In this document: positions 6,169 to 13,457 of the stretch, one piece after another
Layout of the letters: every line of letters begins with the position of its first letter
How positions within the stretch are numbered: the stretch's first letter is position 1
Source: an uncultured Clostridia bacterium
Lineage (GTDB): Bacteria > Bacillota > Clostridia > Christensenellales > Borkfalkiaceae
Length of the DNA: 15,242 bases
Reading direction: 5' to 3'
Assembly: GCA_946540675.1 (NCBI GenBank)
Contig: CAMNIW010000011.1
Coordinates: forward strand, 1-15,242
Made by a program: the position numbers and the translations under genes
Notes under the pieces: model-generated
Databases searched by the model: none
Seen by the model: only the letters and a program-made list of their open reading frames with translations
What the model was told of the DNA's origin: nothing

Positions 6169-6212
6169 GGTGGGTAACCTGACTTCGCGTTGAACCCCAC
6201 CACTTTTTTTTT
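6169..6212 (+). terminator. tracrRNA terminator hairpin
   Basis: A GGTGGG / CCCACC stem (6169-6174 with 6196-6201), with a short inner AAC/GTT stem, is followed by AC and nine Ts (6204-6212). It serves both as the 3' hairpin of the tracrRNA and as a rho-independent terminator. Confidence 0.9.
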
Positions 6213-6308
6213 GCAATTTTTTTCGTGTCAGGTCTAACCTATTGACCGACCGATGGTATTATATCTCGCATATTATGACTAATGCCTGTCATCGTTTTTG
6301 AAAAATTT
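6213..6308. other. Short intergenic stretch, no gene seen
   Basis: AT-rich sequence between the tracrRNA terminator and the stop of the next minus-strand gene. It holds a weak 5-bp hairpin (ATGAC/GTCAT, 6275-6292) followed by TTTTT on the plus strand, and a TATAAT on the minus strand without a good -35. No open reading frame or strong terminator for the MFS/spermidine-synthase gene is evident. Confidence 0.5.
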
Positions 6309-7934
6309 TTAAGTGAAACTTTCCCATAAACCTTTGAAACCGCCTTTGCGGAAAACTTCCCGATAATAACTCAATTCTTCTTCTATCATCGCGTCGACGA
6401 GTTTTATTCCCAAAAGTTCGACGGGCGCTTTGTCGTCCGTAAGGATAAGGTCGCCGCCGACGTATTTGCCGTTTTCGGTCATTTTGTCAAGCGCCGCGGA
6501 AAGCGAATTTCTGAGCCGTTCGTCCGTGACCGTTCCGATCCCTTCTTCTAAATTTTTTAGCATATCGCCGCTTTTCGACGCGAAAAGTTCCCTGTTGCCC
6601 TGAATTTTCGCGTTGTACACTTCGGGAAAGACCGCCGCGACCGTGTCCGCGATATAGGCGTTTATGGACTTTTCGTCGTCCGAATACATATTCATATTGA
6701 GCGCCATCACGCCGCCGTCTTTAAGCCTGTCCGAAACTATGCGGAAAAACTCCACCGAAGACATTTGCGGCGGTATGGTTATGTCCTGATAGGCGTCGAC
6801 TAAAATAACGTCGTATTTCCTGTCTTTTCCTTCGCCCGAATAGATATACACCCTGCCGTCCGAAACGCTGACTTCGACGCTTTCGGGCAAAGCGAAACAG
6901 TCCCTTGCGACGTCCACTATCTTGCCGTCTATCTCAACGCCTTCTATCTTTACGTCGCCGTAATATTTAAGGCACTGCGTGGCGAAAGTTCCCGTCGCGA
7001 GACCGAGTATCAATATATTGAAATCCTGCTTGTCTTCGGTCTTATGAACGCCCGCCATAAGCGGCGCGGCGAGATCGTAGTCGTAGTAACCGCCCGTAAG
7101 TCCGCCGTCTTTCATTTGTATAGACTGCACCCCGAAAAGGACGTTGGTCGAAAAATATCTCGCTCGGTCGTCTTCGTATACCCTTAAATAGTTATATACC
7201 GATTCGCCTTCGTACACAAGGTCTTTTTGCCAGAACGCGAACGAACCGAAAGTCGAGCCTATTCCGCAGGCGACGGAAAGAACTATCGCTATCGACGTCA
7301 TAACGACGTCTTTTTTTCTTATTTCTCCCCTTATCCAAAAGAAATACAGGGCGCATATTATCACGAGTATCGCCGCGAAGATAAAAAATGTTATGCTTGT
7401 TCCGACGGTGGGAATAGTAACGAAAGTCGGCATAAACGTGCCGATTATCGAACCTATCGTATTTAGCGCGCTCATCGTTCCGACCGTTCTGCCGTTGCTG
7501 TCGAGACTTGTCGCCGCGAATTTTACGAGCGCGGGCGAAACCGAACCGAGAAGCATAAGCGGAAATACGAACAGTATAAGACACGATAAAAGCGACGCGA
7601 CCACCAAAAACGCCTTTTTGACGAACAGCGCGAGCAGCAGCGACACGCCCGCTATTATAAACTTGCCGACTACCGGTATAAGCGCTATCCACAGCCCCGC
7701 GACGAGTATGCGGACGTAGACGTGGTCGGGATCGGGTTTTTTATCCGCGAGTTTGCCGCCCCAGATATTGCCGAGAGCCATCGCTATCATAATAGTTCCG
7801 ATGATTATCGTCCAGATTATCTGCGAAGACGAAAAATACGGCGCGAGAAGTCTGCTTGCTCCTATTTCCACCGCCATGACCGACATTCCCGAAAAAAATT
7901 CGGTAGAATAAAGAAACCACTTTTTAGTCTTCAT
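6309..7934 (-). CDS. Fused MFS-like membrane / spermidine-synthase-like protein
   Basis: This 541-aa integral membrane protein carries a C-terminal methyltransferase-fold domain. Residues 1 to about 232 hold roughly seven hydrophobic segments, including the family-typical start EFFSGMSVMAVEIGASRLLA (11-30) and the loop ALGNIWGGKLADKKPDP. The second half is the aminopropyltransferase-like Rossmann domain: nucleotide loop ILGLATGTFA (309-318), acidic strand GVEIDGKIVDVA (332-343) and DVILVDAYQD (375-384), where SpeE has its catalytic Asp. The loop reads GLATGT instead of the GGGDGG of true spermidine synthases, so polyamine synthesis is not assured; the substrate is unknown. The ATG at 7934 has AAAGGAG 6 bases upstream. 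The gene has its own promoter and is flanked by non-coding DNA, so it is probably monocistronic. Nothing ties it to the neighbouring CRISPR locus. Confidence 0.85.
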   Translation of the reverse strand: MKTKKWFLYSTEFFSGMSVMAVEIGASRLLAPYFSSSQIIWTIIIGTIMIAMALGNIWGGKLADKKPDPDHVYVRILVAGLWIALIPVVGKFIIAGVSLLLALFVKKAFLVVASLLSCLILFVFPLMLLGSVSPALVKFAATSLDSNGRTVGTMSALNTIGSIIGTFMPTFVTIPTVGTSITFFIFAAILVIICALYFFWIRGEIRKKDVVMTSIAIVLSVACGIGSTFGSFAFWQKDLVYEGESVYNYLRVYEDDRARYFSTNVLFGVQSIQMKDGGLTGGYYDYDLAAPLMAGVHKTEDKQDFNILILGLATGTFATQCLKYYGDVKIEGVEIDGKIVDVARDCFALPESVEVSVSDGRVYIYSGEGKDRKYDVILVDAYQDITIPPQMSSVEFFRIVSDRLKDGGVMALNMNMYSDDEKSINAYIADTVAAVFPEVYNAKIQGNRELFASKSGDMLKNLEEGIGTVTDERLRNSLSAALDKMTENGKYVGGDLILTDDKAPVELLGIKLVDAMIEEELSYYREVFRKGGFKGLWESFT

Positions 7935-7985
7935 ATTTTCTCCTTTACCGCAGGTTTTGCTCCTGTCGGACGCATTTACTCAAAT

Positions 7986-8014
7986 ATTTTAACACGGTTT
8001 TTGCGGTTATGCAA
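7986..8014 (-). promoter_or_regulatory. Predicted promoter of the MFS/spermidine-synthase-like gene
   Basis: On the minus strand, -35 TTGCAT (8009-8014), a 17-bp spacer and -10 TAAAAT (7986-7991). The start would be near 7979, giving a leader of about 45 nt. Confidence 0.65.
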
Positions 8015-8046
8015 CAAACCGCGTCTTATTGTTGCCCGATAAACGC

Positions 8047-8073
8047 AAAAAAACGCCTTATAAGGCGTTTTTT
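8047..8073 (-). terminator. Bidirectional rho-independent terminator
   Basis: A near-perfect palindrome centred between 8060 and 8061, with GC core ACGCCTTA/TAAGGCGT flanked by A7 and T6. It lies about 30 bases past the mannosidase stop and would end the esterase-mannosidase operon on the minus strand. The symmetric A/T flanks let it work either way. Confidence 0.9.
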
Positions 8074-8102
8074 AAGCGTTATATTATTGCCGTCGGGCAT
8101 TT

Positions 8103-10511
8103 TTATATGACTAAAAGTTCGCTTTCGGTAAAGCCGTCGTCGCCGAACAAAAGCGTCTTTACTTCGTATGAAAGGAAAGACAGCGTCGCGCTCTTTCCGC
8201 AAAGAGTCACGGTCGCTTTTCTCGGCTCGGTCGCGTTATTAAGAAGCCTTATGACGTACTCTTTTCCGCCGTTCTTCTTTTTGAACGCTTCGACGGTTAT
8301 CGCCTTGTCGTCCACGGTCACCCCGCAATACGCAAGCGGCTTCCCTTCGGACTGAAGGGGAAAGGCGTTGAGCGCGAACGCCTTTTGATTGAACGCCGAA
8401 GCGATCGACGCGAGTTCTTCGGGCATAGCCGCGGTCAATCTGAACGAAAAATCGTTTTCGCCCTGATCGATCTTCTTGGTAAACCTGTCGGTCGGGATAA
8501 GTTGTCTTTCTCCTATCGGGTGGGCGCAGTAAGTCACTCCGCGAGTGAGCGGTATATAGAGATCTCCGCCGTTGAAACTGCTGCCGTAAGTACAGTCGTT
8601 TACCACGGCGAAACACTTATCCCCGACGCTTGCCGCGACGTAGCGGTGCGAAACGTTTTCTCTGCCGTCCGTGAAGAGTTCGTCTTCTCCGAAAGCCGTC
8701 TGTCCGAACACCCTTTTGCCGTCCGCGGTCGTGGGTATTTTGAGTTTTACCACCTTGTCGACGTCCCCCATAAACAGGTTGACGGCAAGGTCGACAAAGT
8801 CGTTGTTCTTGTATATCTTGTAAGAAATTCTCGCTCTCGTATTGTCTTTTTTGAGAAACGCTTCTATGCCGAGATAGATGTCGCCGTTCTCTGTGACCTG
8901 TACGCTCTTCATACCTTTGAATACGCCGTTCGGCTCTTTTTCGGTTTCGAACGGTTCTTCGTCGGTTCCTATGCCTTTGAGTTGGAAAGCGCCCATACCC
9001 CACGGGTCGGCGTTGTCGTCCATCATAACGAGATTTATCGGGGCTTTAAGATACTCTTTTTTGCCGACCGAATAACTCGTCATAAGACCCGTTCTTTCGT
9101 CTATAACGACGCGTTTGCCGCCGCCTTCGTATACAAACTCTTCCTTTCGCTCCGCGTCCTTTTTCGGAACGAATTTGACGAACGCCGAAAAGCGGTTTAT
9201 CTTCATCGGTTCGAGTTCGGCTTCGAATACTATCTTCTTTCTCCAATCGAGATTCAGGTTGCTCTCTTCCTTGACGGTCTGTACTTCGAGTTCCTTGCCT
9301 TTCTCGTCGAATACGTGTATCTCGGAGACGAGATCGCTCCAATTCTGGTCGGCGAGCATAAACTCGCACTCTACGTTTTCCTTTGTCTTTACGGGCTGAA
9401 CGCTGAAAACGAGTATGGGATATTCGCCTTCGTCCGCTTCTCTTTGCCCTTTGGTAAGCGCGAAAAACGCGCGCGTCTTCATCCTTTCGGCTTCAAGTAT
9501 GCCGTGGCTCAAAAAGTTAAGGGCGTTTTCTTCGCCGCTCATAATGCTGCTGCCGGGGAGCGTATCGTGAAATTCGGCGTTCAAAAGGTCTTCGGTCGCC
9601 GTCGCGAGTTCCTTTTCGGGATATTCGATCACTCCCGAAAGAGCCGCCGCCGAACATATCTTTTCGGCAAAATACAGTTCGTTTTCGAGTTTTATATGCT
9701 TGCGCTTGACTTTGCCCATAGACACGTAGCAACCGGGCATAGAGATATGGAGAGATTCCGAAAATCTCGCGGTCGGCGTTATCTCGCGAAAATAGTCTTC
9801 GGGACAGGAGTGAACGTACAACACGTCCTTGTCCTTTTTCAGTTCTTCTATATCTTTAAGGTCCTTTCTCGACGGACCGCCGCCGTGGTTGCCCACGCCC
9901 CAAAGAACGCACACCACGTCATTTTGCCGATCGTCCGCTTTAGCCTTTATGTTTTCGGCGGCTTTGCCGAGCGGAGAGTTGTACCCCGCCGTGCGCGTCG
10001 CCTTTATTTCCGTCCCCGCGAAGCCTTCCCATATGAACTGTTCTTCGGGGAGAGTGAGTTCGCTCTTGAACGGACGCATGAACATATAACTGTCCTGTCC
10101 GCACTTCTTTATTATTTGCACAAGTCCTTTGGTATGCCCGAACGGGTCGAAGTTTATCGCGGTGGTCGGATATACTCCGAATTTTTCGGTAAAATACTCC
10201 TTCCCCGTGAGCGCCTGACGGACTAAACTCTCGCCCGACGGCATATTGCAGTCGGGTTGGAGATACCAACCGCCCATTATACGCCATTTCCCGATTCTGA
10301 CGAGATTTTTTATCCTTTCAAAGAGTTCGGGCGAGTATTCTTCGACGTACTTATATAAAGTCACTTCGTTGTGACAGAATATATAATCGAACTCGTCGGC
10401 GAGATTTGCCGCCGAACGGAAAGTGGAAAGAGCCGCGCTCACCCCTTCCTGCCAGTCCCACTGCCAGATGGGGTCTATGTGCGCGTTGCATATCATATGG
10501 ACTTTTTTCAT
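8103..10511 (-). CDS. Glycoside hydrolase family 38 alpha-mannosidase
   Basis: This 802-aa enzyme is predicted to release mannose from alpha-mannosides by a zinc-dependent retaining mechanism. The GH38 signature is at the very start: NAHIDPIWQWDWQEG, where H11 and D13 are zinc ligands. NFDPFGHT gives the nucleophile D122, and GVGNHGGGPS with H209 is a further probable metal ligand. The middle (about 260-350) is the helical linker region and the C-terminal half is beta-rich, as in the family. There is no signal peptide, so it is cytosolic. I chose the ATG at 10511 (GGGAG about 9 bases upstream) because it places the catalytic core at the N-terminus, as in relatives. A start at 10529 would add six residues inside the upstream gene. 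The upstream stop ends at 10513, leaving a 1-bp gap, so the two genes are an operon. Linkage specificity cannot be read from sequence. Confidence 0.93.
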   Translation of the reverse strand: MKKVHMICNAHIDPIWQWDWQEGVSAALSTFRSAANLADEFDYIFCHNEVTLYKYVEEYSPELFERIKNLVRIGKWRIMGGWYLQPDCNMPSGESLVRQALTGKEYFTEKFGVYPTTAINFDPFGHTKGLVQIIKKCGQDSYMFMRPFKSELTLPEEQFIWEGFAGTEIKATRTAGYNSPLGKAAENIKAKADDRQNDVVCVLWGVGNHGGGPSRKDLKDIEELKKDKDVLYVHSCPEDYFREITPTARFSESLHISMPGCYVSMGKVKRKHIKLENELYFAEKICSAAALSGVIEYPEKELATATEDLLNAEFHDTLPGSSIMSGEENALNFLSHGILEAERMKTRAFFALTKGQREADEGEYPILVFSVQPVKTKENVECEFMLADQNWSDLVSEIHVFDEKGKELEVQTVKEESNLNLDWRKKIVFEAELEPMKINRFSAFVKFVPKKDAERKEEFVYEGGGKRVVIDERTGLMTSYSVGKKEYLKAPINLVMMDDNADPWGMGAFQLKGIGTDEEPFETEKEPNGVFKGMKSVQVTENGDIYLGIEAFLKKDNTRARISYKIYKNNDFVDLAVNLFMGDVDKVVKLKIPTTADGKRVFGQTAFGEDELFTDGRENVSHRYVAASVGDKCFAVVNDCTYGSSFNGGDLYIPLTRGVTYCAHPIGERQLIPTDRFTKKIDQGENDFSFRLTAAMPEELASIASAFNQKAFALNAFPLQSEGKPLAYCGVTVDDKAITVEAFKKKNGGKEYVIRLLNNATEPRKATVTLCGKSATLSFLSYEVKTLLFGDDGFTESELLVI

Positions 10512-10512
10512 A

Positions 10513-11523
10513 TTACAATCTCCCGTCAAGGAACGTAAGCAACTTGTTCCAGTCTTCTCTCGAAAAATAATGCAAACCCTTTCTCAAAGAATATAACACG
10601 TTTCCGTCGCCGTAAACTTCGCCCGCCGTCGCTCCGCCATCGGGCATTTTAAGTCCCTTTTTGCCGAACGCTTCCCAGGCAAACGACGCCTTTTCGGCGC
10701 AAGCCGCTTCCGCCGCGGGATTTGCCCAAAGGTCTTCTACCGCGCTCGCCACGCTGAGATATCTCGGCGCGATGAGAGCCTCAAGGTAGTGCTGATCGAA
10801 GGGAAGTTCGTATTCTTTATCGTTAAACTTCTTGAAATTTTCGCAAAACCAGAACGGGAATACCCTGTTTAAGGTTTCTATCGGCTCGGATTCCTTGTTT
10901 CTCATACCGAATAGAGCCGCCCCGCCCGAACCCGAACAGTTGGAATGAGAGAAAGCGAATCTTTCGTCGAAAGCCGCCGTAACGAGCGCGGTCTTGCCGA
11001 GTCTGGAATGTCCCGCCACACCCGTACGGGTCGGGTCGCACTCCTGACGGGTGGAGAGATAATCCAATACGCGCATTGCCGCCCACGCCCAGATCGCTAT
11101 TTTACCCGGAGCGGTCAAAGACGTCCTGTATCCGAGTATTCTCGCAGTGTCGTTTATATCTCCGTTGTCGCCCGTCACGTCCTTATAGCACAGGCTGACG
11201 AACGCCCAGCCGCGGTCGACGATCTCTTCCGCCGGTATATACATATCGGGCACGTCGGGGCGGAAATTTATGCATATTACCGTCCTTTGCTTCTTTTTCC
11301 CGCTAGCGTAGACGTAAGTGAACGGAAAGACGACTTCGCCGTTTTTCGTCATCGCTTTCAGTTCGATCTTTTCGAGCGTGGCCTTGCCCGCGCAAAACCT
11401 TTCGTTTGCGGACTTGACTTCACCGACGACCGAAATCGGCTTTTCGGGGATATATCCGTATTCGTTTTCCTGCAATATTTGCTTGTACCGTTCTCTTAAT
11501 TCCAAAAACTCTTCTTTATTCAT
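10513..11523 (-). CDS. CE15-like alpha/beta-hydrolase esterase
   Basis: This 336-aa alpha/beta hydrolase resembles carbohydrate esterase family 15 (glucuronoyl esterases) and related bacterial acyl esterases. The nucleophile motif is GVAGHSRLGKTAL (168-180) with S173, fitting the G-x-S-R-x-G-K pattern of CE15. Other family features are DERFAFSHSNCSGSGGAALFG, FWFCENF and the PFDQHYLEALIAPRYLSVAS segment (241-260). H318 near the C-terminus (KGLHYFSREDW) is a candidate catalytic histidine. There is no signal peptide, which is unusual for glucuronoyl esterases acting on plant wall polymers; a cytosolic role on oligosaccharides is more likely. The ATG at 11523 has GGAAGG 7 bases upstream. It is the first gene of an operon with the GH38 enzyme. 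The substrate is uncertain; annotation as an acetyl-xylan or generic esterase is also possible. Confidence 0.8.
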   Translation of the reverse strand: MNKEEFLELRERYKQILQENEYGYIPEKPISVVGEVKSANERFCAGKATLEKIELKAMTKNGEVVFPFTYVYASGKKKQRTVICINFRPDVPDMYIPAEEIVDRGWAFVSLCYKDVTGDNGDINDTARILGYRTSLTAPGKIAIWAWAAMRVLDYLSTRQECDPTRTGVAGHSRLGKTALVTAAFDERFAFSHSNCSGSGGAALFGMRNKESEPIETLNRVFPFWFCENFKKFNDKEYELPFDQHYLEALIAPRYLSVASAVEDLWANPAAEAACAEKASFAWEAFGKKGLKMPDGGATAGEVYGDGNVLYSLRKGLHYFSREDWNKLLTFLDGRL

Positions 11524-11545
11524 ATCAAAGCCTTCCGATACTTCA

Positions 11546-11574
11546 ATTATAATTTAATTTTTTAATTTTTGCAA
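11546..11574 (-). promoter_or_regulatory. Predicted promoter of the esterase-mannosidase operon
   Basis: On the minus strand, -35 TTGCAA (11569-11574), a 17-bp AT-rich spacer and -10 TATAAT (11546-11551), starting near 11539. Just upstream an all-AT inverted repeat (AATATTT/AAATATT, 11585-11604) overlaps the hexosaminidase stop codon and might act as a weak terminator or a binding site. Confidence 0.7.
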
Positions 11575-11602
11575 TAATATAACAAATATTTCGCAATAAA
11601 TA

Positions 11603-13216
11603 TTACATATTTCCGCGCGTTATCGTCTCGCGGTAGCGGTTATAATACAGCCTGTCCCGATATCCGAACGGGAGTATTTCTTCTTCCAATTCTTCTATGC
11701 GGTCTGTTTTCCCGTCGAGATAGTCTTCGAGCCGTCTTTTACAGTCCGCTATTCTCGCGCGGAGTCCGCCGAGCCGCGCTTCCTGCACTTCCCAGCCGTG
11801 CGGCTTGTTTTCTATGAACCAGAGTTTGCGTAAAGAATCCGTAAAGGCAACGAGTTTCTTTTCGGCAAGCGCGTATTTTTTGACGACTTCCGAAAGCTTT
11901 TGTTTATCTTCCGATTTATACGCTTCGCGCGTTTCTATACCGAGATAACTCTTTACTTCGAGAAAATCCGAAAGTTTTGCCGCTTCGTCAAAGAGATAGG
12001 CGTATTCTCCCGCCGTCTTCGCTATGCGCCTGAACTTGCGCGCGTATGCCGAAAAAGGCAAACGGTCGTAAGTTTTTATGCCGTTATCGAGAAAACCGAG
12101 AAAACAGTCGTTATAGAAAAGGTTTTTAGTATAGCAGTTCCACTCGCCCGTAAACTTTCCGCCGAGTTTCATAAGCCCGGGAAGATCGAGCGAGATAAAA
12201 TCGTCGTATTTTATGCCGAAAAGGTCGTAAAATCCCGCCTTTATATCCTTCGTTTTGTATTGTCCTTCGGCAAAACGGCTTATCGCGTAGAGAGACGGCA
12301 GAACGGCGCTGAATGAACAGTCCTTCCCGTCGTCGCCCCAAACCGTAATAAGGACGTTTCTCACGCCGTTTTTTACGGCGCTCTTTATGCCGGGAAGCAT
12401 CGTTTTGAGCGAATAGGCGTTGTTGGGCGAAAAGCCGCGCCAAGCCCACGCGCCGCCGGCGAACCATACTTCTCTTCCGAGATCTTTATGCAGACCGAGA
12501 ATATTGTCGTAAGCCTTTGACGAACAGTTGGTGTAATCCCAGTACGTCAAAGCGACGTTTTCGGGGATAAGATCCCTTATCCTGTCGGGGATAGGCTTGC
12601 TTTCGCCGTTCTCGTCGAAATATTTGCCGTTTCCCGATAAACGGAAAAACATATCGCTCCACATATGGCAGGTAAAGCCGTATTTTTCGGCTATCCCGAC
12701 CACTCTGGAAAGGTGCCTTGCAAGAGTCTCCGCGCGGTCTTTATATCCGTATTTCCTTAAATATTTCCCCAACCCGACGCTGTACGCTTCGTCCATACCG
12801 ATGTTGACTTTGCGCGAAGTAAACGTCTCCGACAGACCCTTGAATATCTTTTCCAAAAAAGCGTAAGTCGCGTCGTCGTCTATCATAAGCACGTCGTCTA
12901 TGTCGAAAAGCGATTCGTACATAGGTTCGGTTTTAAGACAGGTAAAGTGCGCGAGAGTCTGTATGCAGGGGATCAGTTCCACTCCCCTTTCTTTGGCGTA
13001 AGAGTCTATTTCGCGTATCTCGTCGGGCGTATATCCGCCGCGAAGATAGCCGAAATACGGCTCGCCGTCTATTTTATATATATCTTCGGAATATAATTCC
13101 AAAGCGTTGTATCCCATCTTGGAAATGACGTCTATGTACTTTTTGACTTCCGATACCCGCATTACGCCGTTGCGCGAAACGTCGAGCATCACACCGAACA
13201 CGTCGAAATTTTTCAT
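11603..13216 (-). CDS. Glycoside hydrolase family 20 beta-N-acetylhexosaminidase-like protein
   Basis: This 537-aa protein has a TIM barrel at the N-terminus: FGVMLDVSRN, then MGYNALELYSEDIY, ELIPCIQTLAHF and VNIGMDEAYSVGLGKY. The D142-E143 pair in GMDEA is the substrate-assisting Asp and acid Glu of GH20. YWDYTNC, VWFAGGAWAWRGF and ITVWGDDG follow as later barrel strands. Residues from about 400 are helical and charged. It starts directly with the barrel, without the extra N-terminal domain of classical GH20 enzymes, so it resembles the short cytosolic clade (HEXD-like). There is no signal peptide. The likely reaction is release of terminal beta-GlcNAc or beta-GalNAc from oligosaccharides. 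The ATG at 13216 has AAGGAA about 7 bases upstream. It is separated from the esterase-mannosidase operon by a gap holding that operon's own promoter. I found no convincing promoter for it. Confidence 0.85.
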   Translation of the reverse strand: MKNFDVFGVMLDVSRNGVMRVSEVKKYIDVISKMGYNALELYSEDIYKIDGEPYFGYLRGGYTPDEIREIDSYAKERGVELIPCIQTLAHFTCLKTEPMYESLFDIDDVLMIDDDATYAFLEKIFKGLSETFTSRKVNIGMDEAYSVGLGKYLRKYGYKDRAETLARHLSRVVGIAEKYGFTCHMWSDMFFRLSGNGKYFDENGESKPIPDRIRDLIPENVALTYWDYTNCSSKAYDNILGLHKDLGREVWFAGGAWAWRGFSPNNAYSLKTMLPGIKSAVKNGVRNVLITVWGDDGKDCSFSAVLPSLYAISRFAEGQYKTKDIKAGFYDLFGIKYDDFISLDLPGLMKLGGKFTGEWNCYTKNLFYNDCFLGFLDNGIKTYDRLPFSAYARKFRRIAKTAGEYAYLFDEAAKLSDFLEVKSYLGIETREAYKSEDKQKLSEVVKKYALAEKKLVAFTDSLRKLWFIENKPHGWEVQEARLGGLRARIADCKRRLEDYLDGKTDRIEELEEEILPFGYRDRLYYNRYRETITRGNM

Positions 13217-13249
13217 TGTTTTTTCCTTTTTTTATCGTTATGCCGAGCG

Positions 13250-13301
13250 CATTCCGAGAACTCATAGAGTTCGCGGGGATCCGCTATGGTCTGTCGACAG
13301 T
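13250..13301. repeat. REP-like hairpin repeat, copy A
   Basis: A 52-bp unit starting CATTCCGAGAACTC and ending in the perfect palindrome CTGTCGACAG plus T. It contains a GAACTC/GAGTTC stem and flanking ATTCC/GGGAT arms. It is repeated 129 bp away as copy B with 7 differences, all transitions by my alignment. It lies between the hexosaminidase and the ABC permease gene. Confidence 0.85.
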
Positions 13302-13325
13302 TATATGCCGCCGCTATATACGGAG

Positions 13326-13357
13326 ATTGCCACGCACGGTTGCACCGTGCTCGCAAT
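13326..13357. repeat. REP-like hairpin between copies A and B
   Basis: ATTGC...GCAAT ends enclose a perfect GCACGGT / ACCGTGC stem with loop TGC. It has the same architecture as copies A and B (ATTSC ends, inner GC stem). The GCAATGACA / AGATTGCCACG ends resemble a dispersed palindromic repeat commonly seen between genes in many bacterial genomes. Confidence 0.8.
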
Positions 13358-13378
13358 GACAAGCGAGTTGTTTGTTGT

Positions 13379-13430
13379 CATTCCGAGAACTCGTAGAGTT
13401 CGTGGGAATCTATTATAGTCTGTCGACAGT
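13379..13430. repeat. REP-like hairpin repeat, copy B
   Basis: The second copy of the 52-bp unit, with ATTCC/GGAAT outer arms, a GAACTC/GAGTTC inner stem and the CTGTCGACAG tail. One of its transitions creates a TATAAT on the minus strand, facing the hexosaminidase gene but without a -35. The hairpin cluster may help to terminate the ABC operon, which ends at 13458 with no ordinary terminator. Confidence 0.85.
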
Positions 13431-13457
13431 CCGCGGCGACGTTTTTATTATATTCTT

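Larger units (their letters stand above)
6053..6212 (+). ncRNA. tracrRNA precursor (about 160 nt) with two anti-repeats
   Basis: This RNA pairs with crRNA repeats and is bound by Cas9. The functional anti-repeat is at 6108-6145. Bases 6108-6132 match the plus-strand repeat (upper stem with crRNA), AATGTT (6133-6138) forms the bulge opposite crRNA UUCC, and CTAAGAT (6139-6145) pairs with crRNA GUUUUAG. A nexus hairpin, GGCA-TTA-TGCC, follows at 6148-6158, then the terminator hairpin at 6169-6201 and T9. The start is set by the promoter at 6018-6046. Mature tracrRNA would probably begin inside the 6108 anti-repeat after RNase III cleavage. A second, upstream anti-repeat copy (6068-6094) has no lower stem or nexus of its own. 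The 5' end (6056-6070) can also pair with the functional anti-repeat. Fold and start are inferred from sequence only. Confidence 0.9.

Noticed and set aside
6275..6299. A plus-strand terminator (ATGAC/GTCAT then TTTTT)
   Set aside because: The stem is only 5 bp and AT-rich, with no plus-strand transcript expected beyond the strong tracr terminator at 6212.
8385..10226. A 613-codon plus-strand open frame opposite the GH38 gene
   Set aside because: The minus-strand frame has clear GH38 motifs; the plus-strand product is low-complexity, rich in Arg/Phe/Tyr/Val, and shows no family features. It is a composition shadow.
13412..13417. TATAAT in REP-like copy B as the promoter of the hexosaminidase gene
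   Set aside because: No -35 at 16-18 bp, nearly 200 bp and two hairpins lie before the gene, and copy A lacks the box.
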